A DNA stretch of 64,000 bases from Shewanella sp. UCD-KL12 (GCF_001957125.1 NZ_MPHJ01000008.1:75606-139605); one strand, 5' to 3'. Numbered from the stretch's first letter, positions 17,894 to 27,937 are shown. Notes: generated by a model not told the origin, from the sequence alone. A program made the numbers and translations.

Positions 17894-18184
17894 ATGTCTT
17901 ATACAATCGCTGCTGAAATCCGCACTGAAATCGGGAAAGGTTCGAGCCGCCGCCTACGTCATGCGAATAAAGTACCTGCTGTTATCTATGGTGCTGGTAA
18001 AGAGCCAATCTCTATCAAGTTTAACCACAAAGATATCATCAACGTTCAAGAAAATGCTGATTTCTACTCAAGCGACCTTACTATCGCTATCGCTGGTCAA
18101 GACGATGTTAAAGTTCGCGTACAAGCTATGCAGCGTCATGCATTCAAGCCACTTATCGAACATATTGATTTCAAATTTGCATAA
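17894..18184 (+). CDS. rplY: 50S ribosomal protein L25
   Basis: 5S rRNA-binding protein of the large subunit. The 96-aa product is the short, single-domain L25 form of gammaproteobacteria, without the CTC extension. Recognisable elements: [24 protein letters not shown] at the start (given here only as a description of the basic N-terminal strand region) and the conserved end [15 protein letters not shown] 17894 is preceded by GAGAAAAAC, a poor ribosome site, as known for E. coli rplY. Monocistronic between its own promoter and a strong terminator. Confidence 0.96.
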   Translation: MSYTIAAEIRTEIGKGSSRRLRHANKVPAVIYGAGKEPISIKFNHKDIINVQENADFYSSDLTIAIAGQDDVKVRVQAMQRHAFKPLIEHIDFKFA

Positions 18185-18202
18185 ATTGCGATTTTGAAAT
18201 TA

Positions 18203-18227
18203 AAAAGCGCCATAAGGCGCTTTTTTT
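18203..18227. terminator. bidirectional terminator between rplY and spoVR
   Basis: AAAAGCGCC/GGCGCTTTT around ATAA, with seven T residues on the plus side and an A-run on the other, so it can serve rplY (+) and spoVR (-). Confidence 0.93.
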
Positions 18228-18252
18228 GTGTCAAAAATTCTTCTGCTCTTGC

Positions 18253-19782
18253 TTAGGCGCTCGCTTTCTCCTCATTTTTATCTGGGCAGGACGCGATAAT
18301 ATTTGCATCACCTTGCTCATTAACCTCTTCTAATATGACATCAAAGCCCCAAAGTCGATGCAGATGCTTAACCACTTCGTGAGAACTTTCTGCCAGTGGT
18401 ATTCTGTTATTAGGGATATATTGTAATGTTAGCGATCGATCTCCAGTTACCTCTACGTGGTGGATCTGGATATTAGGTTCAAGGTTCGACAGGTTGTATT
18501 GTTGAGACAATATTTGACGAATATCTTTATAGCCTTGCTCATCGTGAATAGCAGAAACAGACAGGTAGTTCTTTTTATCATCATCTAAAATACCAAATAG
18601 CTTGAATTGCCTAATGATGGTAGGAGACAAGTATTGGCTGATAAAACTTTCGTCTTTGAAGTTCTGCATCGCAAAATGTAAGGTTTCAAGCCAGTCGCTG
18701 CCAGCTATATCCGGAAACCACTCTTTGTCCTCTTCGGTCGGGTTTTCGCATATTCGCCTGATGTCGACAAACATATTAAAGCCGAGTGCATATGGGTTAA
18801 TGCCACTATAATACGGGCTATTGTAACTTGGCTGGGCAACGACATTAGTATGGCTTTGCAAAAACTCCAGCATGAATCTGTCGGTCACTTTACCATCATC
18901 ATAGAGATGGTTGAGTATTGTATAGTGCCAAAATGTTGCCCAGCCTTCGTTCATCACTTGTGTTTGCTTTTGTGGATAGAAGTACTGCCCCATTTTACGA
19001 ACTATGCGGACGATCTCTCTTTGCCAAGGCTCAAGCAGCGGGGCATGCTTCTCTATAAAGTAGAGAATATTTTCCTGGGGCTCTTCTGGAAATTTAAATT
19101 CAACTTTCTCGCTGTGCTCATGGGGCGTTTTAGGGACAGTTCGCCATAGATCGTTTACCTGGCTTTGTAGGTACTCTTCACGCTCTTTTTGTCTATGCTG
19201 TTCCTCTTTAAAAGATATTTCGCTTGGTCTTTTATATCGATCAACACCGTAATTCATTAGCGCATGGCAAGAGTCAACAATAAGCTCTACTTGTTCAACA
19301 CCATGGGTTTCTTCACATTGACTGATATAGTTTTTTGCAAAGACGAGGTAATCAATGATTGAACTTGCGTCTGTCCATGTTTTAAATAAGTAATTGTTTT
19401 TAAAAAAACTGTTGTGGCCAAAGCTAGCGTGAGCCATAACTAGTGCTTGCATGGTTATGGTATTTTCTTCCATCAGGTAGGCAATACAAGGATCAGAATT
19501 TATCACAATCTCGTAAGCTAAACCCATCTGACCGCGTTTATAACTTTGCTCAGTCTCTATGAATTTTTTACCAAATGACCAGTGGGTATAACCTAATGGC
19601 ATACCAATGCCTGCGTATGCATCCATCATCTGCTCTGCTGTGATCACTTCAATTTGGTTAGGGTAAGATTTAAGTTTGTAATGATCTGCTACCCGTTCTA
19701 TTTCCGTCAAATACTCCTGGAGTAGCGAGAAATTCCAATCTGGCCCGTCATCGAGCGGTGTCTGCTTTTTTTTGTCATCCAT
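18253..19782 (-). CDS. SpoVR family protein (YcgB)
   Basis: 509-aa cytosolic protein of the SpoVR family, named for a Bacillus cortex-formation gene; the biochemical role is not established. Typical segments are present: GPDWNFSLLQ near the start, IGMPLGYTHWSFGK, a MNEGWATFWHYTILNHL segment and NPYALGFNMF. It is last in the minus-strand cluster yeaG–yeaH–spoVR, which is co-inherited widely in proteobacteria and linked to stationary-phase and stress physiology. The start is supported by GGGGG about eight bases upstream; the stop-to-start gap with yeaH is 9 bp. Confidence 0.92.
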   Translation of the reverse strand: MDDKKKQTPLDDGPDWNFSLLQEYLTEIERVADHYKLKSYPNQIEVITAEQMMDAYAGIGMPLGYTHWSFGKKFIETEQSYKRGQMGLAYEIVINSDPCIAYLMEENTITMQALVMAHASFGHNSFFKNNYLFKTWTDASSIIDYLVFAKNYISQCEETHGVEQVELIVDSCHALMNYGVDRYKRPSEISFKEEQHRQKEREEYLQSQVNDLWRTVPKTPHEHSEKVEFKFPEEPQENILYFIEKHAPLLEPWQREIVRIVRKMGQYFYPQKQTQVMNEGWATFWHYTILNHLYDDGKVTDRFMLEFLQSHTNVVAQPSYNSPYYSGINPYALGFNMFVDIRRICENPTEEDKEWFPDIAGSDWLETLHFAMQNFKDESFISQYLSPTIIRQFKLFGILDDDKKNYLSVSAIHDEQGYKDIRQILSQQYNLSNLEPNIQIHHVEVTGDRSLTLQYIPNNRIPLAESSHEVVKHLHRLWGFDVILEEVNEQGDANIIASCPDKNEEKASA

Positions 19783-19791
19783 AACGCCCCC

Positions 19792-21060
19792 TTAAACTGC
19801 TTGCTTTTTGAATAGCTCTCTAAATACAGGGTAAATATCTTCTGCCTGTTTAATATGCTGCACCGCAATATTATCAAAAGATTTTTGTAGGCCTTCGTAT
19901 TCGCGCCAAAGTGTCTGGTGGGCCCGATTTGTGATTTCTATGTAACTAAAATACCTTACAACGGGTAGTAATTGCTTCTCTAGTAGCTGTTTACAACCAG
20001 GAGAGTCATCAGCCCAATTATCACCATCAGATGCTTGAGCTGCGTAGATATTCCATTCGCTTTCTGGATAACGCTCCTTTTGAATTTGATGCATCAATTT
20101 AAGCGCACTTGAGACTATCGTCCCACCGGTTTCTTGAGAATAGAAAAACTCATGTTCATCGACCTCTTTAGCTTGAGTGTGATGGCGAATATAGACCACT
20201 TCGAGATTTTTATAGGTTCGTGTTAGGAAGAGATAGAGTAAAATATAAAACCGCTTCGCCATATCTTTAGTTGCTTGATCCATTGAGCCGGAAACATCCA
20301 TTAAACAAAACATCACAGCTTGGCTAGAGGGAACTTCTCGCTTCGCATAATTGTTGTAACGCAAATCGAAGGTATCAATAAATGGGACCTTAGATATTTT
20401 CTGCTTTACCTCTTCAATTTGTTGTTTCAAAAATAGAATACGCTCAGCCTCTGCGCCAGGTGTATTTTCTAGTTCTTCAAGCTCTTGTTCCATCTCATGA
20501 AGGGATTTCTTCTTGCCTGAAGTCATTGCAATACGTCTTGCTAACGAAGAGCGTAGAGAGCGAACGATGTTAATATTCGCAGGAACGCCATCGTTGGTAA
20601 AACCAGCTCTATAGGTTTGATATTCAACGAGTTTATTCAGGCGATTATTCTGCAAGTTTGGTAGCTCAAGATCTTCAAATAACAGCTCAAGATACTCATC
20701 CTTAGAGATTTGAAATACAAAATCATCTTCACCTTCGCCAGAGTCTGATGCATCGCCTTGCCCCGCACCTTGTCCGCCACCAGAGGGTGGACGCTCAATT
20801 TTATCCCCTTTTATGAACTGATCATTACCAGGATGTATCCTAGATCTCGTACCACCTTGTCCTTGGTGAAAAGAGGGCTCACTAATATCTTTTGTAGGTA
20901 TACCTATCTTTTCTCCTTTATCTACATCGGTGACACTGCGGCGTGTCACTGCATCACTAACAGCTTTTTTGATTTGCTGTTTATAACGATTGATAAAACG
21001 TTGACGGTTAACTGTGCTTTTTCCTTTAGCATTGAGCCGTCTATCGATAAAGTTTGCCAT
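19792..21060 (-). CDS. yeaH: YeaH/DUF444 family protein with VWA domain
   Basis: 422-aa protein of the DUF444 family. N-terminal basic region [15 protein letters not shown] like E. coli YeaH, a Gly/Asp-rich linker ([14 protein letters not shown]), and a C-terminal von Willebrand A-type domain with the MIDAS metal site DVSGSMD. The frame extends 10 codons further upstream, but ATG 21060 is preceded by GGGAGGTG and matches the family start. It sits between the kinase gene yeaG and spoVR; YeaG and YeaH are thought to act together. Function in the cell is not established. Confidence 0.93.
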   Translation of the reverse strand: MANFIDRRLNAKGKSTVNRQRFINRYKQQIKKAVSDAVTRRSVTDVDKGEKIGIPTKDISEPSFHQGQGGTRSRIHPGNDQFIKGDKIERPPSGGGQGAGQGDASDSGEGEDDFVFQISKDEYLELLFEDLELPNLQNNRLNKLVEYQTYRAGFTNDGVPANINIVRSLRSSLARRIAMTSGKKKSLHEMEQELEELENTPGAEAERILFLKQQIEEVKQKISKVPFIDTFDLRYNNYAKREVPSSQAVMFCLMDVSGSMDQATKDMAKRFYILLYLFLTRTYKNLEVVYIRHHTQAKEVDEHEFFYSQETGGTIVSSALKLMHQIQKERYPESEWNIYAAQASDGDNWADDSPGCKQLLEKQLLPVVRYFSYIEITNRAHQTLWREYEGLQKSFDNIAVQHIKQAEDIYPVFRELFKKQAV

Positions 21061-21110
21061 GCGCACCTCCCAAGCCAAATCAGGGAGCATTTAGCTCCCA
21101 GTCTGCTCTG

Positions 21111-23045
21111 TTAAGAAGACTTACGTACTCTCAAATACCACTCAGAAAGTAGTCTGACTTGCTTTTTGGTATAGCCTTTTTCCATCATTCGATTAACGAA
21201 ATCATCATGCTTACGTTGATCATCAGTCGAGGTTTTGGCGTTAAAAGAGATAACGGGAAGAAGATCTTCAGTATTAGAGAACATCTTCTTCTCTATCACT
21301 GTTCTCAACTTCTCATAGCTAGTCCAAAGTGGGTTTGAACCTTCATTGTTAGCTCTTGCTCTGAGCACAAAGTTAACGATTTCGTTTCTGAAATCTTTGG
21401 GGTTACTTATTCCAGCCGGCTTTTCTATTTTCTCAAGCTCTGCATTAAGGGCTGAACGGTCAAATAGTTGGCCGGTTTCTGGGTCTCGGTACTCTTGGTC
21501 TTGGATCCAGAAGTCTGCATAAGTCACATAGCGGTCGAAAATATTTTGCCCATATTCAGAATACGACTCAAGATAAGCTGTCTGGATCTCCTTACCTATA
21601 AACTCGACATATTTAGGAATTAAATAGCCCTTGAGAAACTCTAAATAACGCTCTGCGGTTTCTGTCGGAAACTGCTCTTGCTCTATCTGACGCTCAAGAA
21701 CATAAAATAGATGAACAGGATTGGCTGCAATTTCGGAGTGATCGAAATTAAAGACTTTTGAGAGGATCTTAAAGGCAAAACGGGTTGATAACCCTTGCAT
21801 ACCTTCATCGACGCCAGCGTAATCACGATACTCTTGATATGATTTAGCTTTAGGGTCGGTATCTTTTAGGCTTTCACCGTCATAGACACGCATTTTTGAA
21901 TAGATAGATGAGTTCTCTGGTGACTTGATTCGAGATAGCACACTAAATTGAGCCAATGTCTCAAGAGAACCAGGTGCACAAGGTGCTGTAGACAACTCTG
22001 AATTACTGAGCAGTTTTTCATAAATTTGCATCTCTTCTGAGATACGCAAGCAATATGGCACCTTAACGATATAGACCCTATCAAGAAATGCCTCATTGGT
22101 TTTATTATTTCTAAATGTTGTCCACTCAGACTCGTTAGAGTGAGCCAAGATTATTCCATTATAGGGGAGGGCTGATAACCCCTCTGTTCCGTTATAATTT
22201 CCCTCTTGGGTGGCAGTTAATAGCGGGTGTAGCACCTTGATTGGCGCTTTAAACATCTCAACGAACTCCATTAAGCCTTGGTTCGCTCGGCACAAAGCTC
22301 CTGAATAGGAGTAGGCATCTGCATCATTTTGCGCGAAATGCTCAAGCTGGCGAATATCGACTTTACCGACAAGAGAGGAGATGTCTTGATTGTTTTCATC
22401 GCCAGGCTCTGTTTTTGCTATGGCCATTTGGTCTAAAATTGCAGGATAGACTTTAACCACCTTAAACTTGGAAATGTCCCCACCAAACTCGTGTAAACGT
22501 TTTACAGCCCAAGGCGACATAATAGATTTGAGGTACCTAGATGGGATCTTGTATTCGCTTTCCAGCAATTCACTATCTTCACTTGGGTTGAATAGACAGA
22601 AAGGGTGGTCATTAACGGGACTTCTGACACCATCTGCAGTTAAAACATAGATAGGGACTTGCTGCATAAGATCTTTAAGCTTCTCTGCAAGTGAGGATTT
22701 ACCACCACCAACAGGTCCAAGCAGATAAAGGATCTGTTTTGATTCTTCAAGACCTTGAGCAGAGTGCTTTAGATAAGCCACTATCTGTTCTATGGCTTCC
22801 TCCATGCCGTAGAAATCTTTGAATGCAGGAAATCTGGAGATTAAACGATTAGAAAATATCCTGCTTAAGATTGGATCTTTCGATGTGTCAATCACTTCAG
22901 GCTCGCCAATTGCAATAAGCAATCGCTCCGCAGCCGATGCGTATGAACTTCTGTTTTCTTTACAGATCTCCAAAAACTCTTGCAGTGAATACTCTTCATC
23001 GAGTTTTTTTTCGTAGCGCTGTTGGTAATGCTCAAAAATGCCCAT
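21111..23045 (-). CDS. yeaG: PrkA-family serine protein kinase YeaG
   Basis: 644-aa protein, the same length as E. coli YeaG. N-terminal AAA-type PrkA domain with Walker A LGPVGGGKSS (residues 109–118), followed by the C-terminal PrkA kinase-like domain. In E. coli it is induced in stationary phase and under nitrogen or sulphur starvation. The frame could run 49 codons upstream, but those codons encode an unrelated hydrophobic stretch; ATG 23045 (MGIFEHYQQRYE) is preceded by GGGGGTGG and agrees with the family. First gene of the yeaG–yeaH–spoVR cluster. Confidence 0.95.
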   Translation of the reverse strand: MGIFEHYQQRYEKKLDEEYSLQEFLEICKENRSSYASAAERLLIAIGEPEVIDTSKDPILSRIFSNRLISRFPAFKDFYGMEEAIEQIVAYLKHSAQGLEESKQILYLLGPVGGGKSSLAEKLKDLMQQVPIYVLTADGVRSPVNDHPFCLFNPSEDSELLESEYKIPSRYLKSIMSPWAVKRLHEFGGDISKFKVVKVYPAILDQMAIAKTEPGDENNQDISSLVGKVDIRQLEHFAQNDADAYSYSGALCRANQGLMEFVEMFKAPIKVLHPLLTATQEGNYNGTEGLSALPYNGIILAHSNESEWTTFRNNKTNEAFLDRVYIVKVPYCLRISEEMQIYEKLLSNSELSTAPCAPGSLETLAQFSVLSRIKSPENSSIYSKMRVYDGESLKDTDPKAKSYQEYRDYAGVDEGMQGLSTRFAFKILSKVFNFDHSEIAANPVHLFYVLERQIEQEQFPTETAERYLEFLKGYLIPKYVEFIGKEIQTAYLESYSEYGQNIFDRYVTYADFWIQDQEYRDPETGQLFDRSALNAELEKIEKPAGISNPKDFRNEIVNFVLRARANNEGSNPLWTSYEKLRTVIEKKMFSNTEDLLPVISFNAKTSTDDQRKHDDFVNRMMEKGYTKKQVRLLSEWYLRVRKSS

Positions 23046-23166
23046 ATTCCACCCCCTGAAACGCCTAACAAGTATGTAAGCGATAACTGAAAACCAGTCT
23101 CCTACTTTTAATCTTAGACCAAAAAAAATTAAACTTGTATAAAAAAAGTCAAATAAAACAAAGGGA

Positions 23167-23188
23167 AACAGTTGCAAATGCAACTGTT
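23167..23188. promoter_or_regulatory. perfect inverted repeat upstream of yeaG
   Basis: AACAGTTGCA, two bases, then TGCAACTGTT, about 120 bp upstream of the yeaG start. It is not followed by a T-run, so it is not a terminator. A regulator operator is possible; the cognate factor is unknown. Confidence 0.35.
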
Positions 23189-23234
23189 GCACTTGTGTTT
23201 AACTGTGAACAAGGTGAAAATTACTGGCAAGAAT

Positions 23235-23266
23235 AAAAAAAGGAGCCGTTTGGGCTCCTTTTTTTA
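23235..23266 (-). terminator. terminator of sodB
   Basis: AGGAGCC/GGCTCCT stem with a GTTTG loop; on the minus strand it is followed by a run of T (A-run at 23235–23241). It lies 40 bp beyond the sodB stop. The T-run on the plus side would also make it work in that direction. Confidence 0.9.
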
Positions 23267-23306
23267 TTTATACGAGAGTATTGTTACTCGCTAAATAATT
23301 TCTGAA

Positions 23307-23888
23307 TTATGAAAAGTTCTGGTTAACAAAATCCCAGTTGATTAGCTCCCAGAAGTGGGCTAGGTAATCTGGGCGAACGTTACGGTAATCAATGTAGTAA
23401 GCGTGCTCCCACACATCTACTGTCATGATCGGAGTCACATTGCTGTCAGTCAGCGGCGTTGCAGCATTACTGGTATTCACAATCGCTACGCTACCATCAG
23501 CATTTTTAACTAACCAAGTCCAAGCACTACCGAAGTTGTTTACAGCGGAATCTGTGAACTTAGCTTTGAATGCTTCAAATGAGCCAAAAGCTTCATCAAT
23601 AGCTTTGGCGACAGCACCAGTGGCTGCTCCACCACCATTAGGCGATAAACAGTTCCAATAGAAAGTATGATTCCAGATCTGAGCGGCATTATTGAAAATA
23701 CCACCAGTTGAAGTCTTGATAATCTCTTCTAGGCTCTTATTGGCAAGTTCAGTCCCTTCAACAAGGCCATTAAGCTTAACCACATAGGTGTTGTGATGCT
23801 TGCCGTAATGAAACTCGAGAGTCTCTTTAGAAAGATGCGGCTCTAATGCATCGATTGCATAGGGTAGTGCGGGTAGTTCGAAAGCCAT
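23307..23888 (-). CDS. sodB: superoxide dismutase [Fe] SodB
   Basis: Converts superoxide to hydrogen peroxide and oxygen in the cytosol. 193 aa. Starts [18 protein letters not shown]; first metal His in LEFHYGKHH, and the C-terminal signature [13 protein letters not shown] carries the Asp and His ligands. [11 protein letters not shown] and the start point to the iron form. Four extra upstream codons (MEQS) were dropped because GGAG is correctly spaced before ATG 23888. In E. coli sodB is a RyhB target; that regulation cannot be judged here. Confidence 0.97.
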   Translation of the reverse strand: MAFELPALPYAIDALEPHLSKETLEFHYGKHHNTYVVKLNGLVEGTELANKSLEEIIKTSTGGIFNNAAQIWNHTFYWNCLSPNGGGAATGAVAKAIDEAFGSFEAFKAKFTDSAVNNFGSAWTWLVKNADGSVAIVNTSNAATPLTDSNVTPIMTVDVWEHAYYIDYRNVRPDYLAHFWELINWDFVNQNFS

Positions 23889-24093
23889 ACTTTGCTCCAC
23901 TTATTGTTGGGTTATTTTTAATTTTCAATTGATTCTACTCGAAAAATCTCCTATCAGTATCTTTAATTTACCGATTAATGCAATCGAAAATACGATAAAT
24001 TTTAACCATGGAAAAAGTAGGTTTTTGTTATTGGCGATCCTAGAGTACAATACACCTATCTTTAGTTATTTTGAGTGAATGTTGGGAATTTTG

Positions 24094-24453
24094 ATGGATA
24101 CAAATGAAGTAAATGAAACTGTTGAGAAAATTAAGTCACAGATTGCTGAGAATCCAATCATAGTTTATATGAAAGGTTCTCCAAAGCTGCCAAGCTGTGG
24201 TTTTTCATCACAAGTTGCTCAAATCATGATTAACTGTAATGCGCAGTTCGCATTTGTTGATATTTTACAGCACCCAGACATTCGCTCTGAGCTTCCTAAG
24301 TACGCAAACTGGCCAACCTTCCCACAACTTTGGGTTGAAGGTGAACTTGTTGGTGGCTGTGATATTTTAACTGAGATGTACCAAAAAGGTGAGCTACAGA
24401 CCTTGATCTCTGAAACTGCGGCAAAATATGCTTCAGAAGATGAAGCTAAATAG
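24094..24453 (+). CDS. grxD: monothiol glutaredoxin GrxD
   Basis: Carries or delivers [2Fe-2S] clusters with BolA-type partners in the cytosol. The CGFS active site is at residues 35–38, with the WPTFPQLWV cis-Pro region and the GGCDI glutathione-binding motif following. 119 aa. ATG 24079 is five codons upstream, but GGGA at 24084–24087 is six bases before ATG 24094, so that start was chosen. Divergent from sodB; both relate to iron and oxidative metabolism. Ends at a strong palindromic terminator. Confidence 0.96.
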   Translation: MDTNEVNETVEKIKSQIAENPIIVYMKGSPKLPSCGFSSQVAQIMINCNAQFAFVDILQHPDIRSELPKYANWPTFPQLWVEGELVGGCDILTEMYQKGELQTLISETAAKYASEDEAK

Positions 24454-24490
24454 TTCTGACTAACCGCGATATAATATTCTTGGTTAGAAT

Positions 24491-24520
24491 AAAAAAGCCT
24501 TTCAATTGAAAGGCTTTTTT
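24491..24520. terminator. bidirectional terminator between grxD and uraA
   Basis: A perfect 30-bp palindrome: AAAAAAGCCTTTCAA joined to its reverse complement. It gives T6 runs on both strands, so grxD (+) and uraA (-) can both end here. Confidence 0.95.
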
Positions 24521-24565
24521 GTATCTAATCTTTTTATAATTAATTTATGGCACTTGGTTAAATTG

Positions 24566-25792
24566 TTATTTGTTATCGCCAGCTTCAGGTAAAGGCAATA
24601 GTAGGTTCATCGTGATAGCGACTATACCGCATAGGCTGATACCCGTCAGGCTAAATGAGCCGATGCCAAATGCCATACCACCGATACCAAAGACTAAGGT
24701 CACGCCGACAATACACAAGTTTCTTGGTTCAGCGAGATCGACCTGATTGCGGATTAACGAGTTCAAACCTACCGCAGCAATCGACCCAAACAATAAACAC
24801 ATGATGCCGCCCATGACTGGTACTGGGATTGTTTGCATCAGTGCACCAAGCTTTCCTATGAAGGCAAGCAAAATGGCTGTGATTGCAGTCCATGTCATAA
24901 TCACAGGGTTAAATGATTTAGTAAGAGTCACAGCTCCAGTCACTTCTGAATAAGTCGTATTAGGTGGTCCACCAAAAGCGGATGCGGCAATCGTTGCTAC
25001 ACCATCACCTGAAAGTGTTCGGTGAAGGCCAGGCTTTTTCATATAGTCTTTCCCGGTAACGTTTGAAATCGCCAGAATATCGCCAATATGCTCAACAGCT
25101 GGCGCGATAGCAACTGGGATCATAAATGCGATAGCATGCCAATTAAACTCCGGGGCGACAAAATTAGGCATTGCAATCCAACTCGCTGTGGTGACAGGCG
25201 TAAAATCTACGATACCGAAGCTGAGACTTAACCCATAACCCACTATTATCCCTGCCAAAATAGGCATCAACTTGAGTAAGCCTTTGGCAAAGATAGCGAC
25301 ACCAATTGTCGTTAATAATGCTGATAAAGAGATGATGAGTGCGGTACTTTGCTCAACGAGTACCATTGAGCCATCACCGCTTTTACCTAGGGCCATGTTT
25401 ACGGCGACAGGGGCGAGACCCAAACCAATCACTATGATGACGGGTCCAACAACAACAGGTGGCAGAAGGCGTTTAATAAAACCATCACCTCGAACTTTGA
25501 CAACCGAAGCAAGAATTAAATACACAAAACCTGCCGCCATTAACCCACCCATAGTTGATGGGATCCCCCAGGTTTGCACGCCATACATGATGGGAGCAAT
25601 AAAGGCGAACGAAGAGGCAAGAAAAATGGGGATCTGTCTTTTAGTTATTAACTGGAATAGTAAGGTGCCGATACCGGCAGTAAAAAGGGCGACATTGGTG
25701 TCAAGACCCGTTAAAAGCGGCATAAGAACCAGGGCACCAAATGCGACAAATAGCATCTGGGCCCCTTGAAGTGCGAGGGCTAAGTTTTTCAT
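24566..25792 (-). CDS. uraA: uracil permease (NCS2 family)
   Basis: 408-aa inner-membrane transporter of the nucleobase:cation symporter-2 family, with about 12–14 hydrophobic helices. Family marks: FAFIAPIMYG in the helix 3 region, APAVEHIGDI with the conserved Glu of helix 8, and PPNTTYSEVTGAVTLTK in helix 10. The similarity to E. coli UraA and placement next to hda (E. coli yfgD–hda–uraA–upp) favour uracil as substrate, but no upp gene accompanies it here. Start supported by AGAG-like sequence (weak). Confidence 0.88.
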   Translation of the reverse strand: MKNLALALQGAQMLFVAFGALVLMPLLTGLDTNVALFTAGIGTLLFQLITKRQIPIFLASSFAFIAPIMYGVQTWGIPSTMGGLMAAGFVYLILASVVKVRGDGFIKRLLPPVVVGPVIIVIGLGLAPVAVNMALGKSGDGSMVLVEQSTALIISLSALLTTIGVAIFAKGLLKLMPILAGIIVGYGLSLSFGIVDFTPVTTASWIAMPNFVAPEFNWHAIAFMIPVAIAPAVEHIGDILAISNVTGKDYMKKPGLHRTLSGDGVATIAASAFGGPPNTTYSEVTGAVTLTKSFNPVIMTWTAITAILLAFIGKLGALMQTIPVPVMGGIMCLLFGSIAAVGLNSLIRNQVDLAEPRNLCIVGVTLVFGIGGMAFGIGSFSLTGISLCGIVAITMNLLLPLPEAGDNK

Positions 25793-25947
25793 TGTTATCT
25801 CTATTATTAGTTACCTTATTCATGTTAACAGGATGAAACAACATTCCTAGTGGGTGTTTCACGTTTCATCTAAAAAATAACTAAAAAATTAATTCTTTCT
25901 AAGAAAGTAGCATTTGCTGAACTCAAATAAGATGAGGGTGGAAAGAT

Positions 25948-27081
25948 GTGATACAATTTCAAAATGTTGTATTTTCTAGAACAGTTAAGATGCTGAAAAC
26001 CCTGTTAAAGTCTTCAATAAAGTCTTCAATTTTTTGTGCGTGTTGCCTCTTATTTCAATCTAATGTGATTGCCGCTGAGGTCAGTCAACTGGATCAAACC
26101 TTGGTTCCTGTCGAGTCACGTTCTGTTGCTGAGAGGAGAAAAGCCACTTCGCTTGGTCTTAAAGAGGTTATTTTAAAGAACTCAGGCACACAAGCTGCGA
26201 TTTCACACCCTAATATTCAAGCTAAAGTTAAAGATCCCTCATCATTACTCAGGCAGTTCGGTTATCAAGAGTTAGAGGGGGAACTTTACTTACAACTTAA
26301 TTTCGATCATCAGCGAATCATTAAATTGTTACGTGATGCTCAGTTGCCTGTTTGGGGCAAACAGAGACCGTTGACATTAATCTGGTTGGTTGAAAATGAT
26401 GTGGGTAAGAGAGAGATCATTAATGATGCATCTCAGTTACCAGCAAGGGCACTGTTTCAATCAGCTTCCGAGTCTGGCGGCGTACCTATGTTATTTCCAG
26501 TGATGGATCTGGATGACAATATGAATGTCACTATTAACGATATTAGGGGAATGTTTGTCGATCAAGTTGCGACAGCATCTCAACGTTATCAGTCTGATTA
26601 TTTTGTCATGGCGTCGGTTGATATACGAGCTGAGCAGGTTAGTTATAATTTCGCGCTTTATCCCAGAGGCAGTGGTGAAGCTGTGCTATCACCGTTAATT
26701 AGCAAGACAAACCATGTTAAAGATCTTGATGCTGCAGTTATTGAGATTTCTACTGCGATCAGTGAATATTATGTTGGCCGATATGCCATTGCTGATACAG
26801 GAACAGACCTCAATAGCTACGTCACGTTTGTTGATATTACAGAGATGAAGCAGATTGTAGAAATTGAGAAATATTTCAAACAATTAAGTGCAGTAAAATC
26901 TGTTCAACTTACGCAATTACAGGGGACGCATATTACCTTTAAGTTAGATCTTTTTGGTACTGAGGATGATCTTCATCGTCTTATGCAATTAGAGCCTAGA
27001 GTGAGTATGGAAAGTGAACTTCAGCCGATTACTTTACCTGAGACTGAGAAGCAAGGTCCACAATATCGTTGGCAAGGTTAG
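25948..27081 (+). CDS. DUF2066 domain-containing exported protein
   Basis: About 377 aa. N-terminal hydrophobic signal (FCACCLLFQSNVIAA) before the mature part EVSQLDQTLVPVESRS, followed by the DUF2066 fold (ERRKATSLGLKEVI, QFGYQELEG). The function of DUF2066 is unknown; it is commonly found upstream of hda in Alteromonadales and Vibrionales. The GTG start at 25948 has GGTGGAAAG nearby; an ATG at 25990 gives a shorter, more typical signal peptide but lacks a ribosome site, so the start is uncertain. hda starts 72 bp downstream on the same strand. Confidence 0.75.
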   Translation: MIQFQNVVFSRTVKMLKTLLKSSIKSSIFCACCLLFQSNVIAAEVSQLDQTLVPVESRSVAERRKATSLGLKEVILKNSGTQAAISHPNIQAKVKDPSSLLRQFGYQELEGELYLQLNFDHQRIIKLLRDAQLPVWGKQRPLTLIWLVENDVGKREIINDASQLPARALFQSASESGGVPMLFPVMDLDDNMNVTINDIRGMFVDQVATASQRYQSDYFVMASVDIRAEQVSYNFALYPRGSGEAVLSPLISKTNHVKDLDAAVIEISTAISEYYVGRYAIADTGTDLNSYVTFVDITEMKQIVEIEKYFKQLSAVKSVQLTQLQGTHITFKLDLFGTEDDLHRLMQLEPRVSMESELQPITLPETEKQGPQYRWQG

Positions 27082-27153
27082 CAGGCGTTGCTTCGTTAAT
27101 ACTATTCATCGGGTACTCGTGATAAAATGAGTACCTAAGAAATACCCAAGTGA

Positions 27154-27879
27154 ATGAGAACTATCTCAGTGAAATCTAACTCACCATTACAACTTTCATT
27201 ACCTGTACATCTACCAGATGATGAAACCTTTAACAGTTATTATCCCGCTGCAGGTAATGATGAGCTTATTCAAAGTTTGCAAGCCTGTGCAGAGGGGGTT
27301 GCCGAGCAATCTGTTTTTCTTTGGGGGCCAGTAAAATCTGGACGTACCCATCTGATGCATGCGGCTTGTGCACATGCTAACGATCTTGGCAGAAGTAGCT
27401 TTTACCTTCCTTTAGGGATACATGCCAGTATATCGCCGGAACTACTTGAAGGTTTAGAGCAATTAGATCTTATCTGTATCGATGATGTTGATGCGATTGC
27501 AGGCCACCCACTATGGGAGGAGGCTATATTTGATCTTTATAATCGCGTCGCTGAAAACAGTAACTGCTCTTTGATTGTTAGTGCCAGCGTAGCTCCTTCA
27601 GATTCAGAGTTTGCTCTTCCTGATCTTATTTCGAGAATGCAGTGGGGGATAAATTATCAATTGCAACCTATGGCAGACGATGAGAAATTAGCAGCATTGC
27701 AAAGACGTGCAGCTATGAGAGGTTTGCAGCTTCCGGAAGATGTCGGTCGATTCTTGCTTAATCGATTAGCCAGAGATTTAAGAACCTTATTTGATGTATT
27801 AGATAGGCTAGATAAAGACTCATTAGTGCATAAACGTAAGTTAACCATCCCATTTGTAAAAGAGATGCTGAGATTATAA
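27154..27879 (+). CDS. hda: DnaA inactivator Hda
   Basis: AAA+ protein that, bound to the DNA-loaded sliding clamp, stimulates ATP hydrolysis by DnaA and so prevents re-initiation (RIDA). N-terminal clamp-binding motif QLSLPV is followed by LPDDETF; the Walker A-like loop WGPVKSGRTHL has Arg in place of the usual Lys, as in E. coli Hda; Walker B is ICIDDVD; the arginine finger region is LPDLISRMQWG; the end is RKLTIPFVKEMLRL. 241 aa from ATG 27154; GTG 27169 is an alternative start. Neither has a strong ribosome site. Confidence 0.93.
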   Translation: MRTISVKSNSPLQLSLPVHLPDDETFNSYYPAAGNDELIQSLQACAEGVAEQSVFLWGPVKSGRTHLMHAACAHANDLGRSSFYLPLGIHASISPELLEGLEQLDLICIDDVDAIAGHPLWEEAIFDLYNRVAENSNCSLIVSASVAPSDSEFALPDLISRMQWGINYQLQPMADDEKLAALQRRAAMRGLQLPEDVGRFLLNRLARDLRTLFDVLDRLDKDSLVHKRKLTIPFVKEMLRL

Positions 27880-27885
27880 CCTTGC

Positions 27886-27918
27886 AAAAAAAGCCGATAA
27901 TATAGGTATATTATCGGC
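27886..27918 (-). terminator. terminator of the HELAH lipoprotein gene
   Basis: Perfect 12-bp inverted repeat GCCGATAATATA … TATATTATCGGC with a GG loop. The A-run before it (27886–27892) becomes a T-run on the minus strand, so it ends the gene at 27938–29920. On the plus strand (hda) there is no T-run. Confidence 0.85.
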
Positions 27919-27937
27919 CCGTTCGTTTAGTTAAAGG

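Noticed and set aside
25272..25769. 165-codon frame opposite uraA
   Set aside because: Antisense shadow of a hydrophobic gene; the product resembles no family and the real gene has full support on the minus strand.
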